Source: Embiotoca jacksoni (lineage: Eukaryota; Chordata; Actinopteri; Embiotocidae). Taken from it: a DNA stretch of 64,000 nucleotides. The stretch covers positions 6,841,224-6,905,223 of the forward strand of contig JAKOON010000005.1 in NCBI GenBank assembly GCA_022577435.1, given 5' to 3'. Of the stretch, positions 24,631-38,400 are shown one piece after another. Positions within the stretch are counted from its first letter, which is position 1. Each line of letters opens with the position of its first letter. The notes under the pieces were generated by a model. That model made no database searches, had not been told where the DNA came from, and saw nothing but the letters and a program-made list of their open reading frames with translations. Both the position numbers and the translations under genes were made by a program.

Positions 24631-26160
24631 AATTGATTCAGTTTTATTACCACTACATTCATGACATTCAATTTGTTTTCATCCTATGAAGACAAAAAAC
24701 ATCATTATAATACAATTTTAAAGAATAACATTTTTGCAACATAGCAGTTAATGCAAAACTTTGATGTCAGTAATAGTCACGCTCATTAGCACGTTCCCAC
24801 GGTAATGAGACAAGTAAACCAGCGCCCTATTTCTGCTTCAGGAGTCTGTCAGACGTTTTCATTTCAGTCGCACTGAAACAGCCAACAAATGCTGCAGCTC
24901 AGGTCAAATTCTTGGCCTCATTATTTGTAACGCAAAGAAAAGTGCAGAGATGTTGTTTCCCTGCCCTGTTTGTGTCGTTCTCTGTCTCAAACACTGGTGG
25001 CCTGCTGCTGTTTCCACACGACAAGCTTAGAAACTGTGGAACTTGGTTTGGGAACGTGGCAGAATAATAAGACACGTAGCTGTGTGCTACAATTTCATTT
25101 AAATGTACTGCGTGAAAGTGAAAAAAAATCCCAGTACAGATTCAGTTTAGTTTAGTTAAATACAACTTTATCTATGTCAGGTGAAAACTAAACATGTATA
25201 AGTATAAACAATTAGAAATACAGTAACCCATGAAGAGAGATTAGAAAGATTAATATCAATACTTAATTCATGTGAGCATAATAACTTCAGCTGTTTATAT
25301 ACTGTGTGTTTTGACCGCTGAATGCAGATAAAGATGGACGAGATGCCTCCAATCCTCTGGTACATCAGGTTAAAGGACCGGTCCTTCAAAATTCTTATGT
25401 CCACAGCTACTTTACTTGGAGCAGCTGTCAATCACACGTCAATCATGACAACCTGCACACATAAGAGCATCAAAAACCAACACAACAGAAGGGGCGGCAC
25501 GGTGGTGCAGTGGTTAGCATTGTCGCCTCACAGCAAAAAGGTTCTGGGTTCAAATCCTGTCCTGGGCCTTTCTGTGCGGAGTTTGCATGTTCTCCCTGTG
25601 CCTGCGTGGGTTCTCTCCGGGTTCTCCGGCTTCCTCCCACCATCCCAAAAAAACATGCACCTCCCCAACTCCTCCTGTCCCCCCGCCTAAGTGTCCTTGG
25701 GCAAGACACTGAACCCTAAATTGCTCCCGATGCTGTATGTTCGGTATGTGATGTTGAAAGAAAAATAAATTAGCAAATAAGTCTAAAGAACTCGTAGCCA
25801 GCACTTAAAGAAAAACCGACGTACAGCTGAAATAAACATTTTCGTTAGAAGTACTTCATATCAAGTTTGGATAATGTCCCTTTTGCTAACATGTCGAGGG
25901 CGAGATTTTACAACCGATACTGCAACCAGCCACTAGGGGGTGATCAATTCACTTGAGCTGTCATGTCCTCATTGGCTGTATATAAAAATGGACTTTGTGT
26001 CCTGGTCTGACAAGTGAAGCCAATGCAGAAGGGCCTCATGATGCAATACCAGTGAGAGCCACAAGGGACCACAAGCCTCATCTTCTCTCATCAAATATAA
26101 ACACAACACATTTTTTCCAGAAGTCATTATGGTGTCAATTCCTGAAAGTCATTCCTTGTG
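24631..26160 (+). repeat. Satellite unit U16
   Basis: This unit is 1530 bp. Its 5' two thirds match U15 (GGACCGGTCC, TACATCAGG, AAAATCCCAG), but the SINE from 25491 carries the first T2 tail. It looks like a recombinant between a U15-like unit and a right-domain unit. It ends TATATAAAA. CTCF-like motif at 25930. Confidence 0.97.
25971..25987 (+). promoter_or_regulatory. CCAAT/TATA-like sequence at the end of U16 (polymorphic among units)
   Basis: ATTGGCTG (inverted CCAAT) is followed directly by TATATAAAA (25979-25987). The TATATAAAA form occurs in U6, U16-U18, U20-U26, U28-U30 and U32. CTATAAAA occurs in U19, U27 and U31. The other units have TTGATAAAA or TCGATAAAA, and U33 has CTGTAAAA. 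The CCAAT and TATA elements are closer together than in usual promoters, and no conserved downstream gene is present. Promoter activity is therefore only a possibility. Confidence 0.25.
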
Positions 26161-27678
26161 AATTGATTCAGTTTTATTACCACTACATTCATGACATTTA
26201 ATTTGTTTTCGTCCTATGAAGACAAAAAACATCATTATAATACAATTTTTAAGAATAACATTTTTGCAACATAGCAGTTAATGCAAAACTTTGATGTCAG
26301 TAATAGTCACGCTCATTAGCACGTTCCCACGGTAATGAGACAAGTAAACCGGCGCCCTATTTCTGCTTCAGGAGTCTGTCAGACGTTTTCATTTCAGTCG
26401 CACTGAAACAGCCAACAAATGCTGCAGCTCAGGTCGAATTCTTGGCCTCATTATTTGTAACGCAAAGAAATGTGCAGAGATGTTGTTTCCCTGCCCTGTT
26501 TGTGTCGTTCTCTGTCTCAAACACTGGTGGCCTGCTGCTGTTTCCACACGACAAGCTTAGAAACTGTGGAACTTGGTTTGGGAACGTGGCAGAATAATAA
26601 GACACGTAGCTGTGTGCTACAATTTCATTTAAATGTACTGCGTGAAAGTGAAAAAAATCTCAGTACAGATTCAGTTTAGTTTAATTAAATACAACTTTTT
26701 CTATGTCAGGTGAAAACTAAACATGTATAAGTATAAACAATTAGAAATACAGTAACCCATGAAGAGAGATTAGAAAGATTAATGTCAATACTTAATTCAT
26801 GTGAGCATAATAACTTCAGCTGTTTATATACTGTGTGTTTTGACCGCTGAATGCAGATAAAGATGGACGAGATGCCTCCAATCCTCTGGTGCATCAGGTT
26901 AAAGGACCAGTCCTTCAAAATTCTTATGTCCACAGCTACTTTACTTGGAGCAGCTGTCAATCACACATCAATCATGACAACCTGCACACATAAGAGCATC
27001 AAAAACCAACACAACAGAAGGGGCGGCACGGTGGTGCAGTGGTTAGCATTGTCGCCTCACAGCAAAAAGGTTCTGGGTTCAAATCCTGTCCTGGGCCTTT
27101 CTGTGCGGAGTTTGCATGTTCTCCCTGTGCCTGCGTGGGTTCTCCGGCTTCCTCCCACCATCCCAAAAAAACATGCACCTCCCCAACTCCTCCTGTCCCC
27201 CCGCCTAAGTGTCCTTGGGCAAGACACTGAACCCTAAATTGCTCCCGATGCTGTATGTTCGGTATGTGATGTTGAAAGAAAAATAAATTAGCAAATAAGT
27301 CTAAAGAACTCGTAGCCAGCACTTAAAGAAAAACCGACGTACAGCTGAAATAAACATTTTCGTTAGAAGTACTTCATATCAAGTTTGGATAATGTCCCTT
27401 TTGCGAACATGTCCAGGGCGAGATTTTACAACCGATACTGCAACCAGCCACTAGGGGGTGATCAATTCACTTGAGCTGTCATGTCCTCATTGGCTGTATA
27501 TAAAAATGGACTTTGTGTCCTGGTCTGACAAGTGAAGCCAATGCAGAAGGGCCTCATGATGCAATACCAGTGAGAGCCACAAGGGACCACAAGCCTCATC
27601 TTCTCTCATCAAATATAAACACAACACATTTTTTCCAGAAGTCATTATGGTGTCAATTCCTGAAAGTCATTCCTTGTG
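26161..27678 (+). repeat. Satellite unit U17 (11-bp SINE deletion)
   Basis: This unit is 1518 bp, H1/T2, SINE from 27020. It has lost 11 bp between two GGTTCTC direct repeats near 27138, consistent with replication slippage. It ends with TATATAAAA. CTCF-like motif at 27448. Confidence 0.97.
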
Positions 27679-29206
27679 AATTGATTCAGTTTTATTACCA
27701 CTACATTCATGACATTCAATTTGTTTTCGTCCTATTAAGAGAAAAGACATCATTATAATACAATTTTGAATAATAAAACTTTGCAACATAGCAGTCTATG
27801 CAAAACTTTGATGTCAGTAATAGTCACGCTCATTAGCACGTTCCCACGGTAATGAGACAAGTAAACCGGCGCCCTATTTCTGCTTCAGGAGTCTGTCAGA
27901 CGTTTTCATTTCAGTCGCACTGAAACAGCCAACAAATGCTGCAGCTCAGGTCGAATTCTTGGCCTCATTATTTGTAACGCAAAGAAATGTGCAGAGATGT
28001 TGTTTCCCTGCCCTGTTTGTGTCGTTCTCTGTCTCAAACACTGGTGGCCTGCTGCTGTTTCCACACGACAAGCTTAGAAACTGTGGAACTTGGTTTGGGA
28101 ACGTGGCAGAATAATAAGACACGTAGCTGTGTGCTACAATTTCATTTAAATGTACTGCGTGAAAGTGAAAAAAATCTCAGTACAGATTCAGTTTAGTTTA
28201 ATTAAATACAACTTTTTCTATGTCAGGTGAAAACTAAACATGTATAAGTATAAACAATTAGAAATACAGTAACCCATGAAGAGAGATTAGAAAGATTAAT
28301 GTCAATACTTAATTCATGTGAGCATAATAACTTCAGCTGTTTATATACTGTGTGTTTTGACCGCTGAATGCAGATAAAGATGGACGAGATGCCTCCAATC
28401 CTCTGGTGCATCAGGTTAAAGGACCAGTCCTTCAAAATTCTTATGTCCACAGCTACTTTACTTGGAGCAGCTGTCAATCACACATCAATCATGACAACCT
28501 GCACACATAAGAGCATCAAAAACCAACACAACAGAAGGGGCGGCACGGTGGTGCAGTGGTTAGCATTGTCGCCTCACAGCAAAAAGGTTCTGGGTTCAAA
28601 TCCTGTCCTGGGCCTTTCTGTGCGGAGTTTGCATGTTCTCCCTGTGCCTGCGTGGGTTCTCTCCGGGTTCTCCGGCTTCCTCCCACCATCCCAAAAAAAC
28701 ATGCACCTCCCCAACTCCTCCTGTCCCCCCGCCTAAGTGTCCTTGGGCAAGACACTGAACCCTAAATTGCTCCCGATGCTGTATGTTCGGTATGTGATGT
28801 TGAAAGAAAAATAAATTAGCAAATAAGTCTAAAGAACTCGTAGCCAGCACTTAAAGAAAAACCGACGTACAGCTGAAATAAACATTTTCGTTAGAAGTAC
28901 TTCATATCAAGTTTGGATAATGTCCCTTTTGCGAACATGTCCAGGGCGAGATTTTACAACCGATACTGCAACCAGCCACTAGGGGGTGATCAATTCACTT
29001 GAGCTGTCATGTCCTCATTGGCTGTATATAAAAATGGACTTTGTGTCCTGGTCTGACAAGTGAAGCCAATGCAGAAGGGCCTCATGATGCAATACCAGTG
29101 AGAGCCACAAGGGACCACAAGCCTCATCTTCTCTCATCAAATATAAACACAACACATTTTTTCCAGAAGTCATTATGGTGTCAATTCCTGAAAGTCATTC
29201 CTTGTG
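27679..29206 (+). repeat. Satellite unit U18
   Basis: This unit is 1528 bp and is the first H2 head of the array. Tail T2, SINE from 28537. It has the TTTTGCGAACATGTCCAGGG variant and TATATAAAA. CTCF-like motif at 28976. Confidence 0.97.
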
Positions 29207-30746
29207 AATTGATTCAGTTTTATTACCACTACATTCATGACATTCAATTTGTTTTCGTCCTATTAAGAGAAAAGACATCATTATAATACAATTTTGAATA
29301 ATAAAACTTTGCAACATAGCAGTCTATGCAAAACTTTGATGTCAGTAATAGTCACGCTCATTAGCACGTTCCCACGGTAATGAGACAAGTAAACCGGCGC
29401 CCTATTTCTGCTTCAGGAGTCTGTCAGACGTTTTCATTTCAGTCGCACTGAAACAGCCAACAAATGCTGCAGCTCAGGTCGAATTCTTGGCCTCATTATT
29501 TGTAACGCAAAGAAATGTGCAGAGATGTTGTTTCCCTGCCCTGTTTGTGTCGTTCTCTGTCTCAAACACTGGTGGCCTGCTGCTGTTTCCACACGACAAG
29601 CTTAGAAACTGTGGAACTTGGTTTGGGAACGTGGCAGAATAATAAGACACGTAGCTGCGTGCTACAATTTCATTTAAATGTACTTGCGTGAAAGTGAAAA
29701 AAACCTCAGTACAGATTCAGTTTAGTTTAATTAAATACAACTTTATCTATGTCAGGTGAAAACTAAACATGTATAAGTATAAACAATTAGAAATACAGTA
29801 ACCCATGAAGAGAGATTAGAAAGATTAATATCAATACTTAATTCATGTGAGCATAATAACTTCAGCTGTTTATATACTGTGTGTTTTGACCGCTGAATGC
29901 AGATAAAGATGGACGAGATGCCTCCAATCCTCTGGTGCATCAGGTTAAAGGACCAGTCCTTCAAAATTCTTATGTCCACAGCTACTTTACTTGGAGCAGC
30001 TGTCAATCACACATCAATCATGACAACCTGCACACATAAGAGCATCAAAAACCAACACAACAGAAGGGGGGGCACGGTGGTGCAGTGGTTAGCATTGTCG
30101 CCTCACAGCAAAAAGGTTCTGGGTTCAAATCCTGTCCTGGGCCTTTCTGTGCGGAGTTTGCATGTTCTCCCTGTGCCTGCGTGGGTTCTCTCCGGGTTCT
30201 CCGGCTTCCTCCCACCATCCCAAAAAAACATGCACCACCCCAACTCCTCCTGTCCCCCCGCCTAAGTGTCCTTGGGCAAGACACTGAACCCTAAATTGCA
30301 CCCGATGCTGTACCATCGGTATGTAATGTTAAAAAAAAAAAAACCCAAAAAAAAACACGCAACTAAGTCTAAAGAACTCGTATCCCGCACTTAAAGAAAA
30401 ACCGACGTACAGCTGAAATAAATATTTTCGTTAGAAGTACTTCATATCAAGTTTGTATAATGTCCCTTTTGCTAACATGTCGAGGGCGGGGTTTTACAAC
30501 CGATACTGCAACCAGCCACAAGGGGGTGATCAATTCACTTGAGCTGTCATGTCCTCATTGGCTGTCTATAAAAATGGACTTTGAGTCCTGGTCTGACAAG
30601 TGAAGCCAATGCAGAAGGGCCTCATGATGCAATACCAGTGAGAGCCACAAGGGACCACAAGCCTCATCTTCTCTCATCAAATATAAACGCAACACATTTT
30701 TTCCAGAAGTCATTGTGGTGTCAATTCCTAAAAGTCATTCCTTGTG
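29207..30746 (+). repeat. Satellite unit U19
   Basis: This unit is 1540 bp, H2/T1, SINE from 30066 (its first bases altered to a run of G). It has a one-base insertion GTACTTGCGTG, also in U21, U22, U27, U31 and U33. The CTCF-like motif reads CCACAAGGGGG at 30516. It ends CTATAAAA and GAGTCC, shared with U27 and U31. Confidence 0.97.
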
Positions 30747-32275
30747 AATTGATTCAGTTTTATTACCACTACATTCATGACATTTAATTTGTTTTCGTCC
30801 TATGAAGACAAAAAACATCATTATAATACAATTTTTAAGAATAACATTTTTGCAACATAGCAGTTAATGCAAAACTTTGATGTCAGGATTAGTCACGCTC
30901 ATTAGCACGTTCCCACGGTAATGAGACAAGTAAACCGGCGCCCTATTTCTGCTTCAGGAGTCTGTCAGACGTTTTCATTTCAGTCGCACTGAAACAGCCA
31001 ACAAATGCTGCAGCTCAGGTCGAATTCTTGGCCTCATTATTTGTAACGCAAAGAAATGTGCAGAGATGTTGTTTCCCTGCCCTGTTTGTGTCGTTCTCTG
31101 TCTCAAACACTGGTGGCCTGCTGCTGTTTCCACACAACAAGCTTAGAAACTGTGGAACTTGGTTTGGGAACGTGGCAGAATAATAAGACACGTAGCTGTG
31201 TGCTACAATTTCATTTAAATGTACTGCGTGAAAGTGAAAAAAATCTCAGTACAGATTCAGTTTAGTTTAATTAAATACAACTTTTTCTATGTCAGGTGAA
31301 AACTAAACATGTATAAGTATAAACAATTAGAAATACAGTAACCCATGAAGAGAGATTAGAAAGATTAATGTCAATACTTAATTCATGTGAGCATAATAAC
31401 TTCAGCTGTTTATATACTGTGTGTTTTGACCGCTGAATGCAGATAAAGATGGACGAGATGCCTCCAATCCTCTGGTGCATCAGGTTAAAGGACCAGTCCT
31501 TCAAAATTCTTATGTCCACAGCTACTTTACTTGGAGCAGCTGTCAATCACACATCAATCATGACAACCTGCACACATAAGAGCATCAAAAACCAACACAA
31601 CAGAAGGGGCGGCACGGTGGTGCAGTGGTTAGCATTGTCGCCTCACAGCAAAAAGGTTCTGGGTTCAAATCCTGTCCTGGGCCTTTCTGTGCGGAGTTTG
31701 CATGTTCTCCCTGTGCCTGCGTGGGTTCTCTCCGGGTTCTCCGGCTTCCTCCCACCATCCCAAAAAAACATGCACCTCCCCAACTCCTCCTGTCCCCCCA
31801 CCTAAGTGTCCTTGGGCAAGACACTGAACCCTAAATTGCTCCCGATGCTGTATGTTCGGTATGTGATGTTGAAAGAAAAATAAATTAGCAAATAAGTCTA
31901 AAGAACTCGTAGCCAGCACTTAAAGAAAAACCGACGTACAGCTGAAATAAATATTTTCGTTAGAAGTACTTCATATCAAGTTTGGATAATGTCCCTTTTG
32001 CTAACATGTCGAGGGCGAGATTTTACAACCGATACTGCAACCAGCCACTAGGGGGTGATCAATTCACTTGAGCTGTCATGTCCTCATTGGCTGTATATAA
32101 AAATGGACTTTGTGTCCTGGTCTGACAAGTGAAGCCAATGCAGAAGGGCCTCATGATGCAATACCAGTGAGAGCCACAAGGGACCACAAGCCTCATCTTC
32201 TCTCATCAAATATAAACACAACACATTTTTTCCAGAAGTCATTATGGTGTCAATTCCTGAAAGTCATTCCTTGTG
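30747..32275 (+). repeat. Satellite unit U20
   Basis: This unit is 1529 bp, H1/T2, SINE from 31606. It carries TGTCAGGATTAG near 30883, shared only with U29. TATATAAAA is present. CTCF-like motif at 32045. Confidence 0.97.
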
Positions 32276-33804
32276 AATTGATTCAGTTTTATTACCACTA
32301 CATTCATGACATTCAATTTGTTTTCGTCCTATTAAGAGAAAAGACATCATTATAATACAATTTTGAATAATAAAACTTTGCAACATAGCAGTCTATGCAA
32401 AACTTTGATGTCAGTAATAGTCACGCTCATTAGCACGTTCCCACGGTAATGAGACAAGTAAACCGGCGCCCTATTTCTGCTTCAGGAGTCTGTCAGACGT
32501 TTTCATTTCAGTCGCACTGAAACAGCCAACAAATGCTGCAGCTCAGGTCGAATTCTTGGCCTCATTATTTGTAACGCAAAGAAATGTGCAGAGATGTTGT
32601 TTCCCTGCCCTGTTTGTGTCGTTCTCTGTCTCAAACACTGGTGGCCTGCTGCTGTTTCCACACGACAAGCTCAGAAACTGTGGAACTTGGTTTGGGAACG
32701 TGGCAGAATAATAAGACACGTAGCTGTGTGCTACAATTTCATTTAAATGTACTTGCGTGAAAGTGAAAAAAACCTCAGTACAGATTCAGTTTAGTTTAAT
32801 TAAATACAACTTTATCTATGTCAGGTGAAAACTAAACATGTATAAGTATAAACAATTAGAAATACAGTAACCCATGAAGAGAGATTAGAAAGATTAATAT
32901 CAATACTTAATTCATGTGAGCATAATAACTTCAGCTGTTTATATACTGTGTGTTTTGACCGCTAAATGCAGATAAAGATGGACGAGATGCCTCCAATCCT
33001 CTGGTGCATCAGGTTAAAGGACCAGTCCTTCAAAATTCTTATGTCCACAGCTACTTTACTTGGAGCAGCTGTCAATCACACGTCAATCATGACAACCTGC
33101 ACACATAAGAGCATCAAAAACCAACACAACAGAAGGGGCGGCACGGTGGTGCAGTGGTTAGCATTGTCGCCTCACAGCAAAAAGGTTCTGGGTTCAAATC
33201 CTGTCCTGGGCCTTTCTGTGCGGAGTTTGCATGTTCTCCCTGTGCCTGCGTGGGTTCTCTCCGGGTTCTCCGGCTTCCTCCCACCATCCCAAAAAAACAT
33301 GCACCTCCCCAACTCCTCCTGTCCCCCCGCCTAAGTGTCCTTGGGCAAGACACTGAACCCTAAATTGCTCCCGATGCTGTATGTTCGGTATGTGATGTTG
33401 AAAGAAAAATAAATTAGCAAATAAGTCTAAAGAACTCGTAGCCAGCACTTAAAAAAAAACCGACGTACAGCTGAAATAAACATTTTCGTTAGAAGTACTT
33501 CATATCAAGTTTGGATAATGTCCCTTTTGCTAACATGTCGAGGGCGAGATTTTACAACCGATACTGCAACCAGCCACTAGGGGGTGATCAATTCACTTGA
33601 GCTGTCATGTCCTCATTGGCTGTATATAAAAATGGACTTTGTGTCCTGGTCTGACAAGTGAAGCCAATGCAGAAGGGCCTCATGATGCAATACCAGTGAG
33701 AGCCACAAGGGACCACAAGCCTCATCTTCTCTCATCAAATATAAACACAACACATTTTTTCCAGAAGTCATTATGGTGTCAATTCCTGAAAGTCATTCCT
33801 TGTG
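32276..33804 (+). repeat. Satellite unit U21
   Basis: This unit is 1529 bp, H2/T2, SINE from 33135. It lacks the HindIII site (AGCTCAG) and has CCGCTAAATGC in place of CCGCTGAATGC. TATATAAAA is present. CTCF-like motif at 33574. Confidence 0.97.
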
Positions 33805-35344
33805 AATTGATTCAGTTTTATTACCACTACATTCATGACATTCAATTTGTTTTCGTCCTATTAAGAGAAAAGACATCATTATAATACAATTTTGAATAAT
33901 AAAACTTTGCAACATAGCAGTCTATGCAAAACTTTGATGTCAGTAATAGTCACGCTCATTAGCACGTTCCCACGGTAATGAGACAAGTAAACCGGCGCCC
34001 TATTTCTGCTTCAGGAGTCTGTCAGACGTTTTCATTTCAGTCCCACTGAAACAGCCAACAAATGCTGCAGCTCAGGTCGAATTCTTGGCCTCATTATTTG
34101 TAACGCAAAGAAATGTGCAGAGATGTTGTTTCCCTGCCCTGTTTGTGTCGTTCTCTGTCTCAAACACTGGTGGCCTGCTGCTGTTTCCACACGACAAGCT
34201 TAGAAACTGTGGAACTTGGTTTGGGAACGTGGCAGAATAATAAGACACGTAGCTGCGTGCTACAATTTCATTTAAATGTACTTGCGTGAAAGTGAAAAAA
34301 ACCTCAGTACAGATTCAGTTTAGTTTAATTAAATACAACTTTATCTATGTCAGGTGAAAACTAAACATGTATAAGTATAAACAATTAGAAATACAGTAAC
34401 CCATGAAGAGAGATTAGAAAGATTAATATCAATACTTAATTCATGTGAGCATAATAACTTCAGCTGTTTATATACTGTATGTTTTGACCGCTGAATGCAG
34501 ATAAAGATGGACGAGATGCCTCCAATCCTCTGGTGCATCAGGTTAAAGGACCAGTCCTTCAAAATTCTTATGTCCACAGCTACTTTACTTGGAGCAGCTG
34601 TCAATCACACGTCAATCATGACAACCTGCACACATAAGAGCATCAAAAACCAACACAACAGAAGGGGCGGCACGGTGGTGCAGTGGTTAGCATTGTCGCC
34701 TCACAGCAAAAAGGTTCTGGGTTCAAATCCTGTCCTGGGCCTTTCTGTGCGGAGTTTGCATGTTCTCCCTGTGCCTGCGTGGGTTCTCTCCGGGTTCTCC
34801 GGCTTCCTCCCACCATCCCAAAAAAACATGCACCACCCCAACTCCTCCTGTCCCCCCGCCTAAGTGTCCTTGGGCAAGACACTGACCCCTAAATTGCACC
34901 CGATGCTGTACCATCGGTATGTAATGTTAAAAAAAAAAAACCCCAAAAAAAAACACGCAACTAAGTCTAAAGAACTCGTATCCCGCACTTAAAGAAAAAC
35001 CGACGTACAGCTGAAATAAATATTTTCGTTAGAAGTACTTCATATCAAGTTTGTATAATGTCCCTTTTGCTAACATGTCGAGGGCGGGGTTTTACAACCG
35101 ATACTGCAACCAGCCACTAGGGGGTGATCAATTCACTTGAGCTGTCATGTCCTCATTGGCTGTATATAAAAATGGACTTTGTGTCCTGGTCTGACAAGTG
35201 AAGCCAATGCAGAAGGGCCTCATGATGCAATACCAGTGAGAGCCACAAGGGACCACAAGCCTCATCTTCTCTCATCAAATATAAACACAACACATTTTTT
35301 CCAGAAGTCATTATGGTGTCAATTCCTGAAAGTCATTCCTTGTG
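33805..35344 (+). repeat. Satellite unit U22
   Basis: This unit is 1540 bp, H2/T1, SINE from 34664 with the ATGCACCACCCC variant shared with U19 and U31. TATATAAAA is present. CTCF-like motif at 35114. Confidence 0.97.
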
Positions 35345-36872
35345 AATTGATTCAGTTTTATTACCACTACATTCATGACATTCAATTTGTTTTCGTCCTA
35401 TTAAGAGAAAAGACATCATTATAATACAATTTTGAATAATAAAACTTTGCAACATAGCAGTCTATGCAAAACTTTGATGTCAGTAATAGTCACGCTCATT
35501 AGCACGTTCCCACGGTAATGAGACAAGTAAACCGGCGCCCTATTTCTGCTTCAGGAGTCTGTCAGACGTTTTCATTTCAGTCCCACTGAAACAGCCAACA
35601 AATGCTGCAGCTCAGGTCGAATTCTTGGCCTCATTATTTGTAACGCAAAGAAATGTGCAGAGATGTTGTTTCCCTGCCCTGTTTGTGTCGTTCTCTGTCT
35701 CAAACACTGGTGGCCTGCTGCTGTTTCCACACGACAAGCTTAGAAACTGTGGAACTTGGTTTGGGAACGTGGCAGAATAATAAGACACGTAGCTGTGTGC
35801 TACAATTTCATTTAAATGTACTGCGTGAAAGTGAAAAAAATCTCAGTACAGATTCAGTTTAGTTTAATTAAATACAACTTTTTCTATGTCAGGTGAAAAC
35901 TAAACATGTATAAGTATAAACAATTAGAAATACAGTAACCCATGAAGAGAGATTAGAAAGATTAATGTCAATACTTAATTCATGTGAGCATAATAACTTC
36001 AGCTGTTTATATACTGTGTGTTTTGACCGCTGAATGCAGATAAAGATGGACGAGATGCCTCCAATCCTCTGGTGCATCAGGTTAAAGGACCAGTCCTTCA
36101 AAATTCTTATGTCCACAGCTACTTTACTTGGAGCAGCTGTCAATCACACATCAATCATGACAACCTGCACACATAAGAGCATCAAAAACCAACACAACAG
36201 AAGGGGCGGCACGGTGGTGCAGTGGTTAGCATTGTCGCCTCACAGCAAAAAGGTTCTGGGTTCAAATCCTGTCCTGGGCCTTTCTGTGCGGAGTTTGCAT
36301 GTTCTCCCTGTGCCTGCGTGGGTTCTCTCCGGGTTCTCCGGCTTCCTCCCACCATCCCAAAAAAACATGCACCTCCCCAACTCCTCCTGTCCCCCCGCCT
36401 AAGTGTCCTTGGGCAAGACACTGAACCCTAAATTGCTCCCGATGCTGTATGTTCGGTATGTGATGTTGAAAGAAAAATAAATTAGCAAATAAGTCTAAAG
36501 AACTCGTAGCCAGCACTTAAAGAAAAACCGACGTACAGCTGAAATAAACATTTTCGTTAGAAGTACTTCATATCAAGTTTTGATAATGTCCCTTTTGCTA
36601 ACATGTCGAGGGCGAGATTTTACAACCGATACTGCAACCAGCCACTAGGGGGTGATCAATTCACTTGAGCTGTCATGTCCTCATTGGCTGTATATAAAAA
36701 TGGACTTTGTGTCCTGGTCTGACAAGTGAAGCCAATGCAGAAGGGCCTCATGATGCAATACCAGTGAGAGCCACAAGGGACCACAAGCCTCATCTTCTCT
36801 CATCAAATATAAACACAACACATTTTTTCCAGAAGTCATTATGGTGTCAATTCCTGAAAGTCATTCCTTGTG
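35345..36872 (+). repeat. Satellite unit U23
   Basis: This unit is 1528 bp, H2/T2, SINE from 36203. It shares AAGTTTTGATAATGTCCC with U24 and U25 only. It is the first of a nearly uniform run. TATATAAAA is present. CTCF-like motif at 36642. Confidence 0.97.
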
Positions 36873-38400
36873 AATTGATTCAGTTTTATTACCACTACAT
36901 TCATGACATTCAATTTGTTTTCGTCCTATTAAGAGAAAAGACATCATTATAATACAATTTTGAATAATAAAACTTTGCAACATAGCAGTCTATGCAAAAC
37001 TTTGATGTCAGTAATAGTCACGCTCATTAGCACGTTCCCACGGTAATGAGACAAGTAAACCGGCGCCCTATTTCTGCTTCAGGAGTCTGTCAGACGTTTT
37101 CATTTCAGTCGCACTGAAACAGCCAACAAATGCTGCAGCTCAGGTCGAATTCTTGGCCTCATTATTTGTAACGCAAAGAAATGTGCAGAGATGTTGTTTC
37201 CCTGCCCTGTTTGTGTCGTTCTCTGTCTCAAACACTGGTGGCCTGCTGCTGTTTCCACACGACAAGCTTAGAAACTGTGGAACTTGGTTTGGGAACGTGG
37301 CAGAATAATAAGACACGTAGCTGTGTGCTACAATTTCATTTAAATGTACTGCGTGAAAGTGAAAAAAATCTCAGTACAGATTCAGTTTAGTTTAATTAAA
37401 TACAACTTTTTCTATGTCAGGTGAAAACTAAACATGTATAAGTATAAACAATTAGAAATACAGTAACCCATGAAGAGAGATTAGAAAGATTAATGTCAAT
37501 ACTTAATTCATGTGAGCATAATAACTTCAGCTGTTTATATACTGTGTGTTTTGACCGCTGAATGCAGATAAAGATGGACGAGATGCCTCCAATCCTCTGG
37601 TGCATCAGGTTAAAGGACCAGTCCTTCAAAATTCTTATGTCCACAGCTACTTTACTTGGAGCAGCTGTCAATCACACATCAATCATGACAACCTGCACAC
37701 ATAAGAGCATCAAAAACCAACACAACAGAAGGGGCGGCACGGTGGTGCAGTGGTTAGCATTGTCGCCTCACAGCAAAAAGGTTCTGGGTTCAAATCCTGT
37801 CCTGGGCCTTTCTGTGCGGAGTTTGCATGTTCTCCCTGTGCCTGCGTGGGTTCTCTCCGGGTTCTCCGGCTTCCTCCCACCATCCCAAAAAAACATGCAC
37901 CTCCCCAACTCCTCCTGTCCCCCCGCCTAAGTGTCCTTGGGCAAGACACTGAACCCTAAATTGCTCCCGATGCTGTATGTTCGGTATGTGATGTTGAAAG
38001 AAAAATAAATTAGCAAATAAGTCTAAAGAACTCGTAGCCAGCACTTAAAGAAAAACCGACGTACAGCTGAAATAAACATTTTCGTTAGAAGTACTTCATA
38101 TCAAGTTTTGATAATGTCCCTTTTGCTAACATGTCGAGGGCGAGATTTTACAACCGATACTGCAACCAGCCACTAGGGGGTGATCAATTCACTTGAGCTG
38201 TCATGTCCTCATTGGCTGTATATAAAAATGGACTTTGTGTCCTGGTCTGACAAGTGAAGCCAATGCAGAAGGGCCTCATGATGCAATACCAGTGAGAGCC
38301 ACAAGGGACCACAAGCCTCATCTTCTCTCATCAAATATAAACACAACACATTTTTTCCAGAAGTCATTATGGTGTCAATTCCTGAAAGTCATTCCTTGTG
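36873..38400 (+). repeat. Satellite unit U24
   Basis: This unit is 1528 bp, H2/T2, SINE from 37731. By eye it is almost indistinguishable from U25. TATATAAAA is present. CTCF-like motif at 38170. Confidence 0.97.
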
